A DNA stretch of 34,446 nt, from positions 1 through 34,446 of the forward strand of contig JASHSI010000007.1 in assembly GCA_030040915.1 (NCBI GenBank), given 5' to 3'. Each line of letters begins with the position of its first letter. Position 1 is the first letter of the stretch. Positions 1 through 10,114 of the stretch are shown here, one piece after another. A program made the translations under genes and the position numbers. The notes beneath the pieces were generated by a model. It had not been told where the DNA came from and did not search any database. It saw nothing but the letters and a program-made list of their open reading frames with translations. This DNA comes from Thermoplasmata archaeon. Lineage in GTDB: Archaea > Thermoplasmatota > Thermoplasmata > Lutacidiplasmatales > UBA184.

Positions 1-360
1 GGGCGAGAGGACGGCCACGTTCAACGGTCGCCCGGAGAATCTCGGCGGACGCGACGGGAACGCCCCCGAACGAACGAGCCGAGCCCGAGGGCGAGCTCTC
101 CGAGGCCGATTCCGGCGAGGGGCCGGACGCAAGGTCGACTGGGAGGGTCCGGGGTTCGGGTCCGGGTCGCCCGCCGGTTCACGCCGCGAGTTCCCCACCG
201 ACCATTCGGCCACGGCGCGGTCGGATCGCCCCGCGGCCAGATCCCGTAGTAGAGCTCGCGGGCCCAGGACGCTCGGAGCGCGGGCCCGCCCTGACCGGGT
301 CGGTTGAAATAGGTCGATGCCCTGACCCGGCCGTCGATTCGTCGGCCACCGGGGAAGCGG

Positions 361-900
361 ATGAACCGAGGACGCCCACGCCGCCGCGCGCCGAGCCGAA
401 GGGCCATCTCGGACATCATCGGCGAGCTCCTCGTGATTGGTTTCACCGTCACGCTCGCGGCCGTCCTGGTCGTCGTCGTCACGGGCCTCGTCCGCTCGCC
501 GGCCTCCCCGCCGATCGGCTCCGAGCTTGCGGCCACCGCGACGCCCGGAGGCACATCGGCTTCGAGCTCGGGCGGCTACGTCTACAACTTCACCCTCACG
601 TACGTCGGCTCCTCGGTGGAGGTCGGGGACCTGGGCTTCCAGGTCCATGGCGCCTCCGGAGCGATCGTCTCGATGGCCGGCGGTAGCGTGGCGATCGTGG
701 GGACAGCCCCCGGCGTCCTCGCCACGTATTCTTTCGTCACGATGAGCTGGCAGTCCGGGCTCTCCTCGAACCCGACGAGCGTGATGCTCTCGAGCGACGA
801 CTCGCTCAGCCTGACGAGCTCCGTCCCGCTGGACGGGGATCTGTTCGTCATCTTGGGCCAGCACGCCTTCGCGGGGCAGGTCACGGCCCTCATCGCCTGA
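361..900 (+). CDS. Archaeal type IV pilin-like secreted protein (class III signal peptide)
   Basis: ATG start; N-terminus RRAISDIIGELLVIGFTVTLAAVLVVVVTGL matches the archaeal pilin pattern (basic residues, short A-I-S-D/E motif, long hydrophobic helix), followed by a Ser/Gly/Thr-rich extracellular domain. Confidence 0.8.
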   Translation: MNRGRPRRRAPSRRAISDIIGELLVIGFTVTLAAVLVVVVTGLVRSPASPPIGSELAATATPGGTSASSSGGYVYNFTLTYVGSSVEVGDLGFQVHGASGAIVSMAGGSVAIVGTAPGVLATYSFVTMSWQSGLSSNPTSVMLSSDDSLSLTSSVPLDGDLFVILGQHAFAGQVTALIA

Positions 901-1036
901 GGGGCTGTCTCGATCGCTCGCTCTACGGGTCCTTTCGAGCGAAGGCGATCGGCGAACCCCTCCCGAACCCCAGCGATCCGGCGCCCTCCCGACCGATTCT
1001 CCCCCGGGAGGGCCGCGTGGTTTCCGCCTCGCGGCC

Positions 1037-4000
1037 TCACGCGGCGAGGACGCTCATCGTGCCGGCGTAGGCGTTCACCACGAACATCTCCCCGAGACCG
1101 CTGTCGTAGGCGAGCATGAACGGACCGTAGCCGACCGAGACGGTCGCGATGACCGTGTCCGATCGCTCGTCGATGACGCTCACCGACCCGGCGGATCCAA
1201 CGAAATTCGGGTCGGTATTGACCATGAACAGAAGGCCCTTGGCCGAGTCGTACGCGATTCCCGACGGGCCGGTTCCCACCGTCACGCCCGAACCCACGGT
1301 CGTCAGGGTTGCGTCGTCGATGACGGTCACCAGGGCCTGGTTGTTCACCGTGACGAACATCTCGCCGAAGGCGGCATCGTAGGCGATCCCCGCGGGGGAG
1401 GCGCCGGTCGGGAGGGAGACACTGCCGACCAGCGACAACGAGGCGCCACTCACGCTGTAGACCTCAATGATCGAGCTCGAGGGGCTTCCGACGAAGAGCT
1501 CGCTGAGCGCCGCATCGTAGGCGACGAAGGTGGAAGGGGCACCGACCGCCGTCTCCCCCACGGTGCCTATCGAGGAGGTGCTGAGCCACCCTATCCGGCT
1601 GGCCCCGGACTCCGCCACGTAGAAGTCCTGGGTAGTGGGATCGTAGGTGATGTTCTGCGGGGTTCCGGTCGTATAGAGGGTGGCGACCGCGCTGCTCGGG
1701 GAGGTCGCATCGAACAATTCAACGGTACCTGAGGCCGGACACGACACGGCGAGGTAGCCGTTTCCATCGGCGATCGCGTACGGCGAGGAAGGCAGAGATG
1801 ACACGGCTCCCATGAGGCCGAGCGTCGAGTCGGAGAAGATCGTCAGGGTATCGGCCCCCGGGTTCGTGACGTAGATCATCGACGAACCGGGGTCGTAGGC
1901 CGCTCCGAACGCCCCGAGGCCGGATGGGTTCGCGTTCGCGGTCACCTCGTCGACCGTCGAGGATGGTGCCGGGGGGATCCCGTTGGTGTCGGCGACCCAT
2001 ATCTCGTTCAGGGCCGTGTCGAAGGTCACCCCCTCTGCGCCGCTCGATGTCGAAGAGCTGAGCGAAACATGGAAGGCCGGCAGACCCGTGATGGGTGCCG
2101 TGTCGTTCACGAGGGTCAGATCGTCCACATACGTGCCGGTGCCCGTAACGGCAACCTGTCCTTGGCCCGCGTCGTACCAATCCCATTCGGGATCCGCGCC
2201 CACGGTGGCCGAACCGAGGGACGTGAACGCGGTCGTCGCAGCGTAGACCTGAACTGTCCCCGTACTAAATCCGACGCACGTGGGGAAGTTGCTGCAAATG
2301 GTGACCCAGATCTGCCCTTGACCCGAGTCGTACGCCACGCCCCACGGGTTCGAAACGGTGTACGGTGTGACGCTGTTCGAGAAAGAGGGGGCGAGGTCGA
2401 GGATCAGGTTCGCGGTGTTGGCAGAAATGTAGAGTTGTTGGCTGGAGGAATCATATGCGATGCCGAGCGTGGGGTGCCCGACGCTGATGGCCGTAGGCGT
2501 CGCGGCGTAGTTCGAGTCGGAGAGGGCGCACACGTCGTTCGAGGAGGCCATCGTGACGTAAACCTCGCTGTCGGCGCTGTCGTAGGCATCCTCCCACGGA
2601 TCGAGGCACGGCGCGGAGAGGGTTATCGTATCGATCACGTGATTGGCGTACGGCCCACTGTCGGCTATGACGTCGACGTTGTTCGTGTAATAGCAGACCA
2701 CCCAGATGGTGTTCGTGCCAAAGTCGTACGCCTCTCCAACCGGCTCGATGCATGAAGAGACCGTGTTTCCCGGAGGATACGACAATGTTGGGCTCGCCAC
2801 GTTGATCGTAGTCACCACCGAATTCACTCCCCCTGAGTTTAGGGTGGCCGGGTTTACCACGGTCACGCTATCGGGAGCCCCGTTGGCGGGGATGCTGTCG
2901 ACGTAGACGTAACCGTTCCCCGCGTCGTAGACGGCATCTTGGGGATTCTGCCCGACTCCCTCGGAGCCTACATCCGCGAACGTGTAGGAAGCCGGATTGA
3001 CGGTCCGCTCCACCTGGTACGGGGGTACGCTCGATGTGATCGTGTATGGTTGGAAGGCACTGTTCGTCCCGTCGGTGGCCGTGACGGTGTAGGGGCCGAT
3101 CGCTAGGTTCGGAACGACGAACGTGCAGGAGAAGCTTCCAACCGCCGAAGTGGGGCACATCGAAGGTGCGGTGCTCACGCCCGCTGAGCCGAACGTGATC
3201 GAGATGGCCGAAGTGGCAGCGAACCCGGTTCCGTTCGCGTACGTAACGGAGGCGACCGGGCCGCCAGTGGGCGTGAGTAGGAGGCTCGGGCCCACGGTGA
3301 AGCTCGCCGAGGCACTCAAAGTGCCGGTGGCCGCAGAGACGGTGTTCGGGCCCGCGGGGCTGGCGGGGAACGGGAACGTGCAGGAGAACACACCGGAGTT
3401 CGAGGCCTTGCACGGGTTCGGGGTCGTCGTGACCGGATTCCCCCCGACCGTGACGGTGACGGTCCCGCCCGCCAGGAAGCCCACCCCATCGGCCGTTACG
3501 GTCGTGCCTACGGTTCCGCCCGTAGGGTGGAGGGTGAGCACGCCGGTCACCGAGAAGGAGGTCGACGGCCCGCTGCCCGCCGGGAACACATCAACGCTCC
3601 CTCCCGAGGAGTCGGCTACGAAGACTTCGTTCGTTCCGGCATCGTAGGCCACGCCTTGCGCCCCGTCGCTCCCGGGCTCGTTGATCACGTTGATCTCATC
3701 CAGCGCCGAGTCGCCCAGAGCTCCGAGCGTCGAAGCTCCCGTGCTCGGCTCGAACAGATAGCCGGTGGACGGGTCGTACGCCAGTGATTCGGGTCCGCTA
3801 CCCACGGTGATGGAGGCCCAGGCGGTGTTGTTCGAATCGGAAATGACGCTGACCAGGCTCGTCCCAGAGTCCGCTACCCAGACTTCACCGCGCCCGCTGT
3901 CGTACGCGAGGCCCGCCGGGCTGGCCCCAACGTTCACCGTGGCGACGACCGTGTTGCTCGAGTCGGAGATCACCTTGACCTGGTTCGAGCTCGTGCTCAG

Positions 4001-5065
4001 GAGGGACACGAACACCTCGTTGGCCCCGGAGTCGTAGGCCAGGCCGTTCGGGTTCGACCCGGTGAACGCGACCGTGGCGACGACCGTGTTGCTCGAGTCG
4101 CTGATCACGCTCACGCTGTGGGAGTTGCTGTTGGCGACGAAGATCTCCCCCTTCCCGCTGTCGTAGGCCAACGCCACGGGATTGCTTCCAACCGTGACCG
4201 TTGCCACCACGGAGTTCGTCGCATCGTCGATGACGCTCACGGTGTCGGATATCAGGTTCGCGACGAAGACCTCTCCCTTGCCGGAATCGTAGACCGCGGC
4301 GGACGGGCTGCTGCCGACCCCTACGGTCGCGGTCACGGCGTTTGTGGAGTCGTCGATGACACTCACGCTGTTCGACCCCTGGTTCACGGCGAAAATCTCG
4401 CCCTTTCCCGGGTCGTAGGCGACACCGAGCGGGCTAGATCCAACAGTTATGGTTGCCAGTTGCGAGTTGGCCGGCATGTCGGTCGCGACAATCTGAACGG
4501 GGCCCCCCGGGAGCGGAGGGATCGTGAACGAGCATGGTTTCCCGGTCGTTCCAGGGAAGGCGCCGGTGCCATCCGTCGCGCAATTGGAGGAAACCGAAGC
4601 ACCGCCCACGGTGAAGCTAATCGGGGAGTTCGGGATGAAACCGGTGCCAGCTGCGGAAACGGACGTACCCGATGGCCCACTCGACGGCGACGTCGAAAAG
4701 GAGGCCGAGGACCCGGCGACCGAGAGGTGAGGGTTCCCAACCCCCTGAGGGAGTCGCACTGCCGGGCCATGAGGGGGGGAGGCGACGAGCGGCCCCAGGG
4801 AGGCGAACATGGGCGCGAGCAAGGTCGCTGCCAGGATCCCCCACAATAGGACCCCGCGCCACGGCGAACCGGCCAGGGCCCCACGTCGACTCCCAAACGT
4901 CCCCCAGGTCCTACGCCCGTGGGATCCGCAGGCATCCCCTCGGGAGGCCGGGGGCGTAACGGTTCGGTCTCCGACGGGCGAGGTGCCGAGCTTCCCACGG
5001 GTGAGAGCGGTTTGGAGACCGGTCGTAGCATTCTTTGGCAACAGAACAGTGCGAGCCTGCTGCAT
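1037..5065 (-). CDS. Large surface-exposed YVTN-type beta-propeller protein with three Ig/IPT-like domains
   Basis: 1342 aa; repeated 'VVATVxVGSxPxGLAYDSGxGEVFVAN' units at N- and C-terminal ends; Ig-like segments 'SPSSGPSGTSVSAAGTGFIPNSPISFTVGG', 'HPTGGTVGTTVTADGVGFLAGGTVTVTVGG', 'TPTGGPVASVTYANGTGFAATSAISITFGS'; hydrophobic segment near residues 70-95; TATA-like sequence about 25 nt before the ATG. Confidence 0.88.
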   Translation of the reverse strand: MQQARTVLLPKNATTGLQTALTRGKLGTSPVGDRTVTPPASRGDACGSHGRRTWGTFGSRRGALAGSPWRGVLLWGILAATLLAPMFASLGPLVASPPHGPAVRLPQGVGNPHLSVAGSSASFSTSPSSGPSGTSVSAAGTGFIPNSPISFTVGGASVSSNCATDGTGAFPGTTGKPCSFTIPPLPGGPVQIVATDMPANSQLATITVGSSPLGVAYDPGKGEIFAVNQGSNSVSVIDDSTNAVTATVGVGSSPSAAVYDSGKGEVFVANLISDTVSVIDDATNSVVATVTVGSNPVALAYDSGKGEIFVANSNSHSVSVISDSSNTVVATVAFTGSNPNGLAYDSGANEVFVSLLSTSSNQVKVISDSSNTVVATVNVGASPAGLAYDSGRGEVWVADSGTSLVSVISDSNNTAWASITVGSGPESLAYDPSTGYLFEPSTGASTLGALGDSALDEINVINEPGSDGAQGVAYDAGTNEVFVADSSGGSVDVFPAGSGPSTSFSVTGVLTLHPTGGTVGTTVTADGVGFLAGGTVTVTVGGNPVTTTPNPCKASNSGVFSCTFPFPASPAGPNTVSAATGTLSASASFTVGPSLLLTPTGGPVASVTYANGTGFAATSAISITFGSAGVSTAPSMCPTSAVGSFSCTFVVPNLAIGPYTVTATDGTNSAFQPYTITSSVPPYQVERTVNPASYTFADVGSEGVGQNPQDAVYDAGNGYVYVDSIPANGAPDSVTVVNPATLNSGGVNSVVTTINVASPTLSYPPGNTVSSCIEPVGEAYDFGTNTIWVVCYYTNNVDVIADSGPYANHVIDTITLSAPCLDPWEDAYDSADSEVYVTMASSNDVCALSDSNYAATPTAISVGHPTLGIAYDSSSQQLYISANTANLILDLAPSFSNSVTPYTVSNPWGVAYDSGQGQIWVTICSNFPTCVGFSTGTVQVYAATTAFTSLGSATVGADPEWDWYDAGQGQVAVTGTGTYVDDLTLVNDTAPITGLPAFHVSLSSSTSSGAEGVTFDTALNEIWVADTNGIPPAPSSTVDEVTANANPSGLGAFGAAYDPGSSMIYVTNPGADTLTIFSDSTLGLMGAVSSLPSSPYAIADGNGYLAVSCPASGTVELFDATSPSSAVATLYTTGTPQNITYDPTTQDFYVAESGASRIGWLSTSSIGTVGETAVGAPSTFVAYDAALSELFVGSPSSSIIEVYSVSGASLSLVGSVSLPTGASPAGIAYDAAFGEMFVTVNNQALVTVIDDATLTTVGSGVTVGTGPSGIAYDSAKGLLFMVNTDPNFVGSAGSVSVIDERSDTVIATVSVGYGPFMLAYDSGLGEMFVVNAYAGTMSVLAA

Positions 5066-5281
5066 GACCGCGGGTAGCCCTTAGTTCATAATCCGTCTAC
5101 CTCCGGCTCAATCAGTATCTGCGTTCAGGAGCTTGGCTCAGTCGCCGTTCGACACGGGGCCCTTTCGAGATCTCACGCCAGGCGCTGGTCACCGCGAATG
5201 CGCCCAGCCGTGGCGCGACGAATAATTTGCTGTTGGAACCGGCGATCGTTTCCCGAGGAGTTCGGTCGATGCACCGGCTAG

Positions 5282-5629
5282 TTACGGCGGGGCCGGGATG
5301 CCATCGAGGCACGATATGGTCGCATTCACCAGCCGGTCCGCATGCTGTCCCCCGGCCGTAAGCCGCACCAGGTGACCCCCTCGCTCGTCGTCGACCAGAT
5401 CCACGAGGTGACGTTCCTTGAGAAGTTCGAGATATCCCTCGAACTGCCAATAGTTGAGGCGTGCGAGGCATTGCAAATGCGTCGGCCGCACCGGGCCCTG
5501 ACTGACGAGGACGTGGAGGATCCGGCTGACCACGTAAACGTCGGGTCGAGTCCTTGGCTGGGTCGCCCATCGGCCGTTGCCGTTCGCCTTGCGCGACGCT
5601 TCAGGGCGACCGGCCATCGTGCCCCCCAT
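5282..5629 (-). CDS. Small winged-helix DNA-binding protein (same family as 21804-22085 and 24530-24934)
   Basis: 'VVSRILHVLVSQGPVRPTHLQCLARLNYWQFEGYLELLKERHLVDL' aligns by eye with the other two wHTH proteins; ATG at 5629 (alternative at 5617). Confidence 0.7.
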   Translation of the reverse strand: MGGTMAGRPEASRKANGNGRWATQPRTRPDVYVVSRILHVLVSQGPVRPTHLQCLARLNYWQFEGYLELLKERHLVDLVDDERGGHLVRLTAGGQHADRLVNATISCLDGIPAPP

Positions 5630-6386
5630 CCCCGTGATAAGCCGCCTTGTCCTGCAATTTCCGCACCCCCTCCATTTTTCCCACCTTCACCGGCGGCTCG
5701 GCCGCCCACGGCTTCGGTCGCCATCATCCCGGTTCCGGAAAGTTCGAGCCCCCGTCGCGGGGCGAACGACGGATGACGTCCCTATATCCGGCTGAACGGG
5801 AAAGGCGCCCGATGGCAATCCTGGTTCAGCGCACGCCTGGACCGCGGACTCAATCTCTTCCATCCCGGCCCCCGGGGAACGGGCAGCGACCACTTTCCAC
5901 GATGCGCATCGGCCGTGAGTCCTGCGACGTGGACCCGACGGGCAAGACGCCCCGGCCCCCGCATCCTCGCACGCCCAACGCGGGCATGTGCGGCACGTAG
6001 GCACGATGCGTCATAACGCTGACGCGCGCATCGCATCTGATCGGATCTCCTTTCGAGGACGAGGGGCCGCGGATATCGGCGCGGCGTCGTGTGGGACGGG
6101 AGGCTGCTCGAGCATCAATGGGCAGGGTGGGCCGAGAAGGAGACCTAGGTGGGAAGCCGGGCGTGGATGATCCGATCGGGACCTACTAGACCGGATTGGC
6201 CCGGCCGTTCCTCGACCGCGTCGCGACGGTCAGAGGTGCGCCGGTCGTTCGGCCCAGGAGTTGGTCTGCTACCGCCAGTGAAGGTCGTTCCTAGCGTGAT
6301 CGAGGGCGTTCCCGCAGTGTCCCCGGATCGTCTCGCCGAGGCACCCTGGGCTCTACGAATGGGATCCGGTGAGGAGAGGGCGCCCG

Positions 6387-6989
6387 CTACGCGCTCGATT
6401 CGTTCGAAGGCCGCTCGTGGGGCCTCGGCATGCGGGCCAAGGCCCGGGCCCCGTAGACGGCCGACTTCGGTGGCGGCCAGCGTCCGTGGAGCACGCGCCG
6501 GTCGATCCAGAACGTCGTCGGCGGCTCGACGTTCATCTGCCAGAGCATTGCCTCCACCTCCCCAAGATGGAGAAGGTGCTCGGTCACGCACTGGGCGAGC
6601 GCGGAGTCGCGGGTGAGTCGGAGCGGGTACTTTCGCGAGGCGACCCACACCGCGGGTTTCGCGAGCTCCCTCGGGTTGTTCCACTGGCGGAACCGTCGCT
6701 CCCCCATCGCGCGCACCTCCTTGAGCCGTCGGCGGACCGACGCGATCGAGGTGTACTGGTCCTTCGGGATTCGCATGACCTCCCGCATCCATGGGGTCGG
6801 GCGACCTTCGCAGAACTCGGTCACGTGCTGCTCCTCGACGTAGGCGAGGTGGAGGAAGATGTCCCGGAAGGAAAGCATGCTCACTTCGCGGTTCCGGGTG
6901 AACTCCTTCCGGCCGAGTTTCGCCGTCCGCTCGAAGAAATCCTCGCGGAGCTCGTGGACGAACTCCATGAGGTCGATGGTGCTCACCAT
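6387..6989 (-). CDS. DinB-like four-helix-bundle protein
   Basis: MVSTIDLMEFVHELREDFFERTAKLGRKEFTRNREVSMLSFRDIFLHLAYVEEQHV...; late 'VTEHLLHLGEVEAMLWQMNVEPP' resembles the DinB C-terminal helix. ATG at 6989 selected within the longer ORF. Confidence 0.65.
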   Translation of the reverse strand: MVSTIDLMEFVHELREDFFERTAKLGRKEFTRNREVSMLSFRDIFLHLAYVEEQHVTEFCEGRPTPWMREVMRIPKDQYTSIASVRRRLKEVRAMGERRFRQWNNPRELAKPAVWVASRKYPLRLTRDSALAQCVTEHLLHLGEVEAMLWQMNVEPPTTFWIDRRVLHGRWPPPKSAVYGARALARMPRPHERPSNESSA

Positions 6990-7078
6990 CGGGCCGCTCC
7001 CCTGGCCACCGTACCGACGCCGGGCCGATCCGCCAAGGAGGGGACACGCCGACGGGAGATCCTCGGAAGCGCGTTCGC

Positions 7079-7537
7079 CTACCGCCGGCCCTTTCGGGCG
7101 TGACCCTTGCGCGCGGCCGCCTTCTTGGCGGGCTTCGCTTTGCGTGGGGAGGGGCGGCGCGCGGGGCGCATCGGCGCCGACGGCTGCCAGAGCGCGAGGA
7201 CGTTCCCCTCGGGGTCCGCGCCGATGAAGCTCCATCCCATCTTCGGGACCTCCTGCTTCCCGACGACCTGGCTCCCCCCGGCGGAAAGGAACCGCTCGAT
7301 CGCCGAGTCGATGTCCTCCACCCCGACGAAGTTCCTCGGCCGGTCGTCCGGGCCCATCCGCCGGTACATGCCGCCGCCGAGGCTCTTGCCCATCGGGCCG
7401 GTCGAGATCATCCAGTACTCCATCCCCGGCATGCCGGAGTCCTGGAACTTCCATCCGAAGCAGGCCGAATAGAAGCTGCGCATTCGCGCGACGTCGCTCG
7501 CCGGGATCTCGAAGTGGACGATCGTTTGGGTCGCCAT
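7079..7537 (-). CDS. VOC (glyoxalase/bleomycin resistance) family protein with Lys/Arg/Ala-rich C-terminal tail
   Basis: 'IVHFEIPASDVARMRSFYSACFGWKFQDSG...WSFIGADPEGNVLALWQ' is the VOC pattern; tail PARRPSPRKAKPAKKAAARKGHARKGRR. ATG at 7537. Confidence 0.85.
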   Translation of the reverse strand: MATQTIVHFEIPASDVARMRSFYSACFGWKFQDSGMPGMEYWMISTGPMGKSLGGGMYRRMGPDDRPRNFVGVEDIDSAIERFLSAGGSQVVGKQEVPKMGWSFIGADPEGNVLALWQPSAPMRPARRPSPRKAKPAKKAAARKGHARKGRR

Positions 7538-7716
7538 GGGTCCTCGTGCGCGGGCAAGGCGGTTCATTCGATAAAGGGCGGGGGTGGACCCCTTGGGCCA
7601 TGGCACGTTCGACCACCCCCGGGAGGTGGATCGCCCACGAGTGCGAAGGCCCCGGGGCCAGCGTGCAAGGAGCGGCTGGACCCTCTCTCGAACCTCGGCG
7701 ACCCGTTCGTTCGGAG

Positions 7717-7938
7717 CTACGCCCGTGGGTCCTCCTCGAAGAGGAGCAGGTGGCAGGCCCGGCAGCGCCACGCCGGAAAGTTCTGGATGGTCGTGATCAC
7801 CGTCCGGCCGATGGTCTCGCCCTGGAGCCCCCATCGGCCGGCCTCGTTCTCCCAGGCGAGCTTCCCGTTCGTCCCGAGCGTCCCCCCTTCCATGGGTTGT
7901 CGGCAGCGGGGACAGCTCGGGCTGGACGTGCCGGCCAT
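7717..7938 (-). CDS. Small zinc-ribbon protein (DUF6487-like)
   Basis: CPRCRQPMEGGTL...WRCRACHLLLFEEDP: two CxxC pairs around a beta-rich core; ATG at 7938. Confidence 0.65.
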   Translation of the reverse strand: MAGTSSPSCPRCRQPMEGGTLGTNGKLAWENEAGRWGLQGETIGRTVITTIQNFPAWRCRACHLLLFEEDPRA

Positions 7939-8284
7939 CCGTTGGGGCAGTGATGGGACCAGGTAAACGTTCGGGGGCAGCGCCGTTTCGGGGATACCGG
8001 CCCGGGTTCGGGTGGACCCGACCACCCTGGGAGTCCCGCGCGGAGCTCGAGCGCAATTCCGGGATTCCCTCAACCGCCGAGGCACGTCCGGAGACGGGGG
8101 CTTGGCGGAGGCCCTGCCAAGGCCTGAGCGGCGGGAGAGCGTTGCCGCGCCGAGCTCCCAAGGGAACCGCCCCCCGTCGTCACCGGAGTCCAAGACCGGA
8201 GCTGCGGCCGGCTCCGGCCTCGTCCGGTCCTCGGCGTTGGCCGCCTGACCCGGGTCCGTTTCCTGCCGTGAACGAGCCGCCCTA

Positions 8285-8725
8285 CTACTTCGAGCCCCGG
8301 TGGAACGCCTTGATCCCGGCCGAATCCTCGGTGTAGGCCATCTCCCACGCGCCCCGGACCATCGCCTCGAGCTGGGCGGGGGGCACGCCGGCCGCTTGCA
8401 TCTCCCCGTAGACCGAGACCTCGGTTTGGTGCCCGTGCGGAGTGTATACGGTGAACATCTTCGAGCCGGTCATCGGCCCCTCGATCGCCTCGGCGACCAT
8501 CCCGAGCGGGGGGAACACCGTGATCCGGTTCGCGACCTTCACCCAGTTGCCATTGACGTTCTGCTCCCAGGAGACGACGAACGACGAGTCCGTGAGCGGC
8601 TTCATGGCCCGGTTTCGAGACCCTTGGTGGGCGTTCCCATGGGCGTCGGGGCTCTGAAGGTATTTCCAGACGATCTCTAGCGGGGCGTCGAACTTGCTCC
8701 CTTCTTGGTCGTTGATCCGGGCCAT
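8285..8725 (-). CDS. SRPBCC-like hydrophobic ligand-binding protein
   Basis: MARINDQEGSKFDAPLEIVWKYLQSPDAHG...PMTGSKMFTVYTPHGHQTEVSVYGEM; 'DAPLEIVWKYL' start resembles START/SRPBCC folds. ATG at 8725. Confidence 0.55.
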   Translation of the reverse strand: MARINDQEGSKFDAPLEIVWKYLQSPDAHGNAHQGSRNRAMKPLTDSSFVVSWEQNVNGNWVKVANRITVFPPLGMVAEAIEGPMTGSKMFTVYTPHGHQTEVSVYGEMQAAGVPPAQLEAMVRGAWEMAYTEDSAGIKAFHRGSK

Positions 8726-8971
8726 ACGGGAGGCAACTTCCCCGTCTACATCAACCCCACCGGTCGTTCCCACGGGAGGGAGCACCTTCGCCAGACCGCG
8801 GTGGCGAGCCCCGAGAGCTCGGAGAGCGGGCGATGGCCCCCGGAGCTTACCCCGATGGCGCCCAGCCCCTCGATCCGCTCGGTTCGTCCCCCGGCGGACC
8901 CTCCCCCGTCCGGCCGAGCCGTGGACCGGCCGCCTTCCACGCGGCGGCTCATCCGGCCGGCGGGTCCCCGG

Positions 8972-10114
8972 TCATCGTTCCGTGGCGACCTCCTGGAACA
9001 TCGCCACATAGCGCGGGCCGAGCTCCTCCCAGGAGCAGCGCCGGGAGGTGAGCGCGCCGTTCCCCCCAAGTCGGCTCCGGCGCGTCGGGTCCTCGAGGAG
9101 CTCGCGGATCGCCGCGGCCAGCGGCTTGGGCGCTCCGGGCGGTACGAGGAGCCCTTCCTCCCCGTCCCGCAGCATCTCCGGAACTCCCCCGACGCGCGTC
9201 GCGACGACGGCCAACCCCATCGCCATCGCCTCGCGGACCACCACCGGCGCGGAGTCGAACCGCGACGGGAGCACGAACAGATCGGCGCGGGCGTACTCTT
9301 GGATCACCTGCGAGCGGGCGAGGGCGCCCGTCAAGTGGACCGTCTCCGAAACGCCGAGCCGATGCGCGAGGGCCCGGAGGGCGGCGCCGTCCCCCCAGTC
9401 CTCGCCGACGATCCGCAGATCCGGCCGGGCGGGTTCGGGGAGCCCGGCGACGGCTTCGAGGAGGAGGTCGAGCCCCTTCTGGGCTACGTTGAGCCGGCCG
9501 ACGAACAGGACCACCGGCCGGGTCCGGTCCGGTCTCGGTTCGAGGGGGCCCGGGAACTCCGCGAGGTCGATCGGGGTGGGGATCTCGACGATCCGGCCCG
9601 GATCGACGCCGGCCGCGGCGAGCAGGCGGGACTCGGTCGGGCTTTGCGAGACGACCCGAGCCGCGGGCGCGAGGGTCGAGCGGGCGACGAACGCCGAGAA
9701 CAGCCGGGTGGCCTCCGACCCGGAGCCGGCATCGAAGTGCGGGGTCACCACCAGGGGGGTTCCACGGAGCCGTCGCGCCATGGCACCCGCCCAGGTCGGG
9801 AAATGGGCGAACGCGTGGGCGTGGATCACGTCGGCGCGGGTCCGTAGCGCGTCCGCGAGCATCCCGGGCGCCGCGACGCCGAGGGCGTTCGGGGCCGGGA
9901 ACGCCTCCACGGCGGTGTGGCGGCGGACCCCGGGGAGCGCCGGGGCCCCGCTGGGGAGGCGGCGGAGCGGGTGGTCCCGGTCGAGGTCGGTCGTGCTGAC
10001 CTCGACCTGGAAACCGGACGCACGCGCGTGGCGGACGAGCCGTTCGACGTGCTGCTCCACGCCCCCGATCGCCGGGGGGTAGCGTTGCGTGAGCTCGAGG
10101 AGGCGGAGCGTCAT
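8972..10114 (-). CDS. Glycosyltransferase family 4 (GT-B fold)
   Basis: MTLRLLELTQRYPPAIGGVEQHVERLVRHA...VVLFVGRLNVAQKGLDLLLEAV...DLFVLPSRFDSAPVVVREAMAMGLAVVATRVGGVPEML: classic GT4 motifs. ATG at 10114 overlaps the upstream stop (ATGA). Confidence 0.92.
   Translation of the reverse strand: MTLRLLELTQRYPPAIGGVEQHVERLVRHARASGFQVEVSTTDLDRDHPLRRLPSGAPALPGVRRHTAVEAFPAPNALGVAAPGMLADALRTRADVIHAHAFAHFPTWAGAMARRLRGTPLVVTPHFDAGSGSEATRLFSAFVARSTLAPAARVVSQSPTESRLLAAAGVDPGRIVEIPTPIDLAEFPGPLEPRPDRTRPVVLFVGRLNVAQKGLDLLLEAVAGLPEPARPDLRIVGEDWGDGAALRALAHRLGVSETVHLTGALARSQVIQEYARADLFVLPSRFDSAPVVVREAMAMGLAVVATRVGGVPEMLRDGEEGLLVPPGAPKPLAAAIRELLEDPTRRSRLGGNGALTSRRCSWEELGPRYVAMFQEVATER

Noticed and set aside
21-554. 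177-aa minus-strand ORF at the window start
   Set aside because: Antisense to the pilin-like gene; not protein-like.
6008-6025. Inverted repeat GCGTCA-TAACGC-TGACGC
   Set aside because: Short 6-bp arms with no adjacent supported gene start; too weak to interpret.
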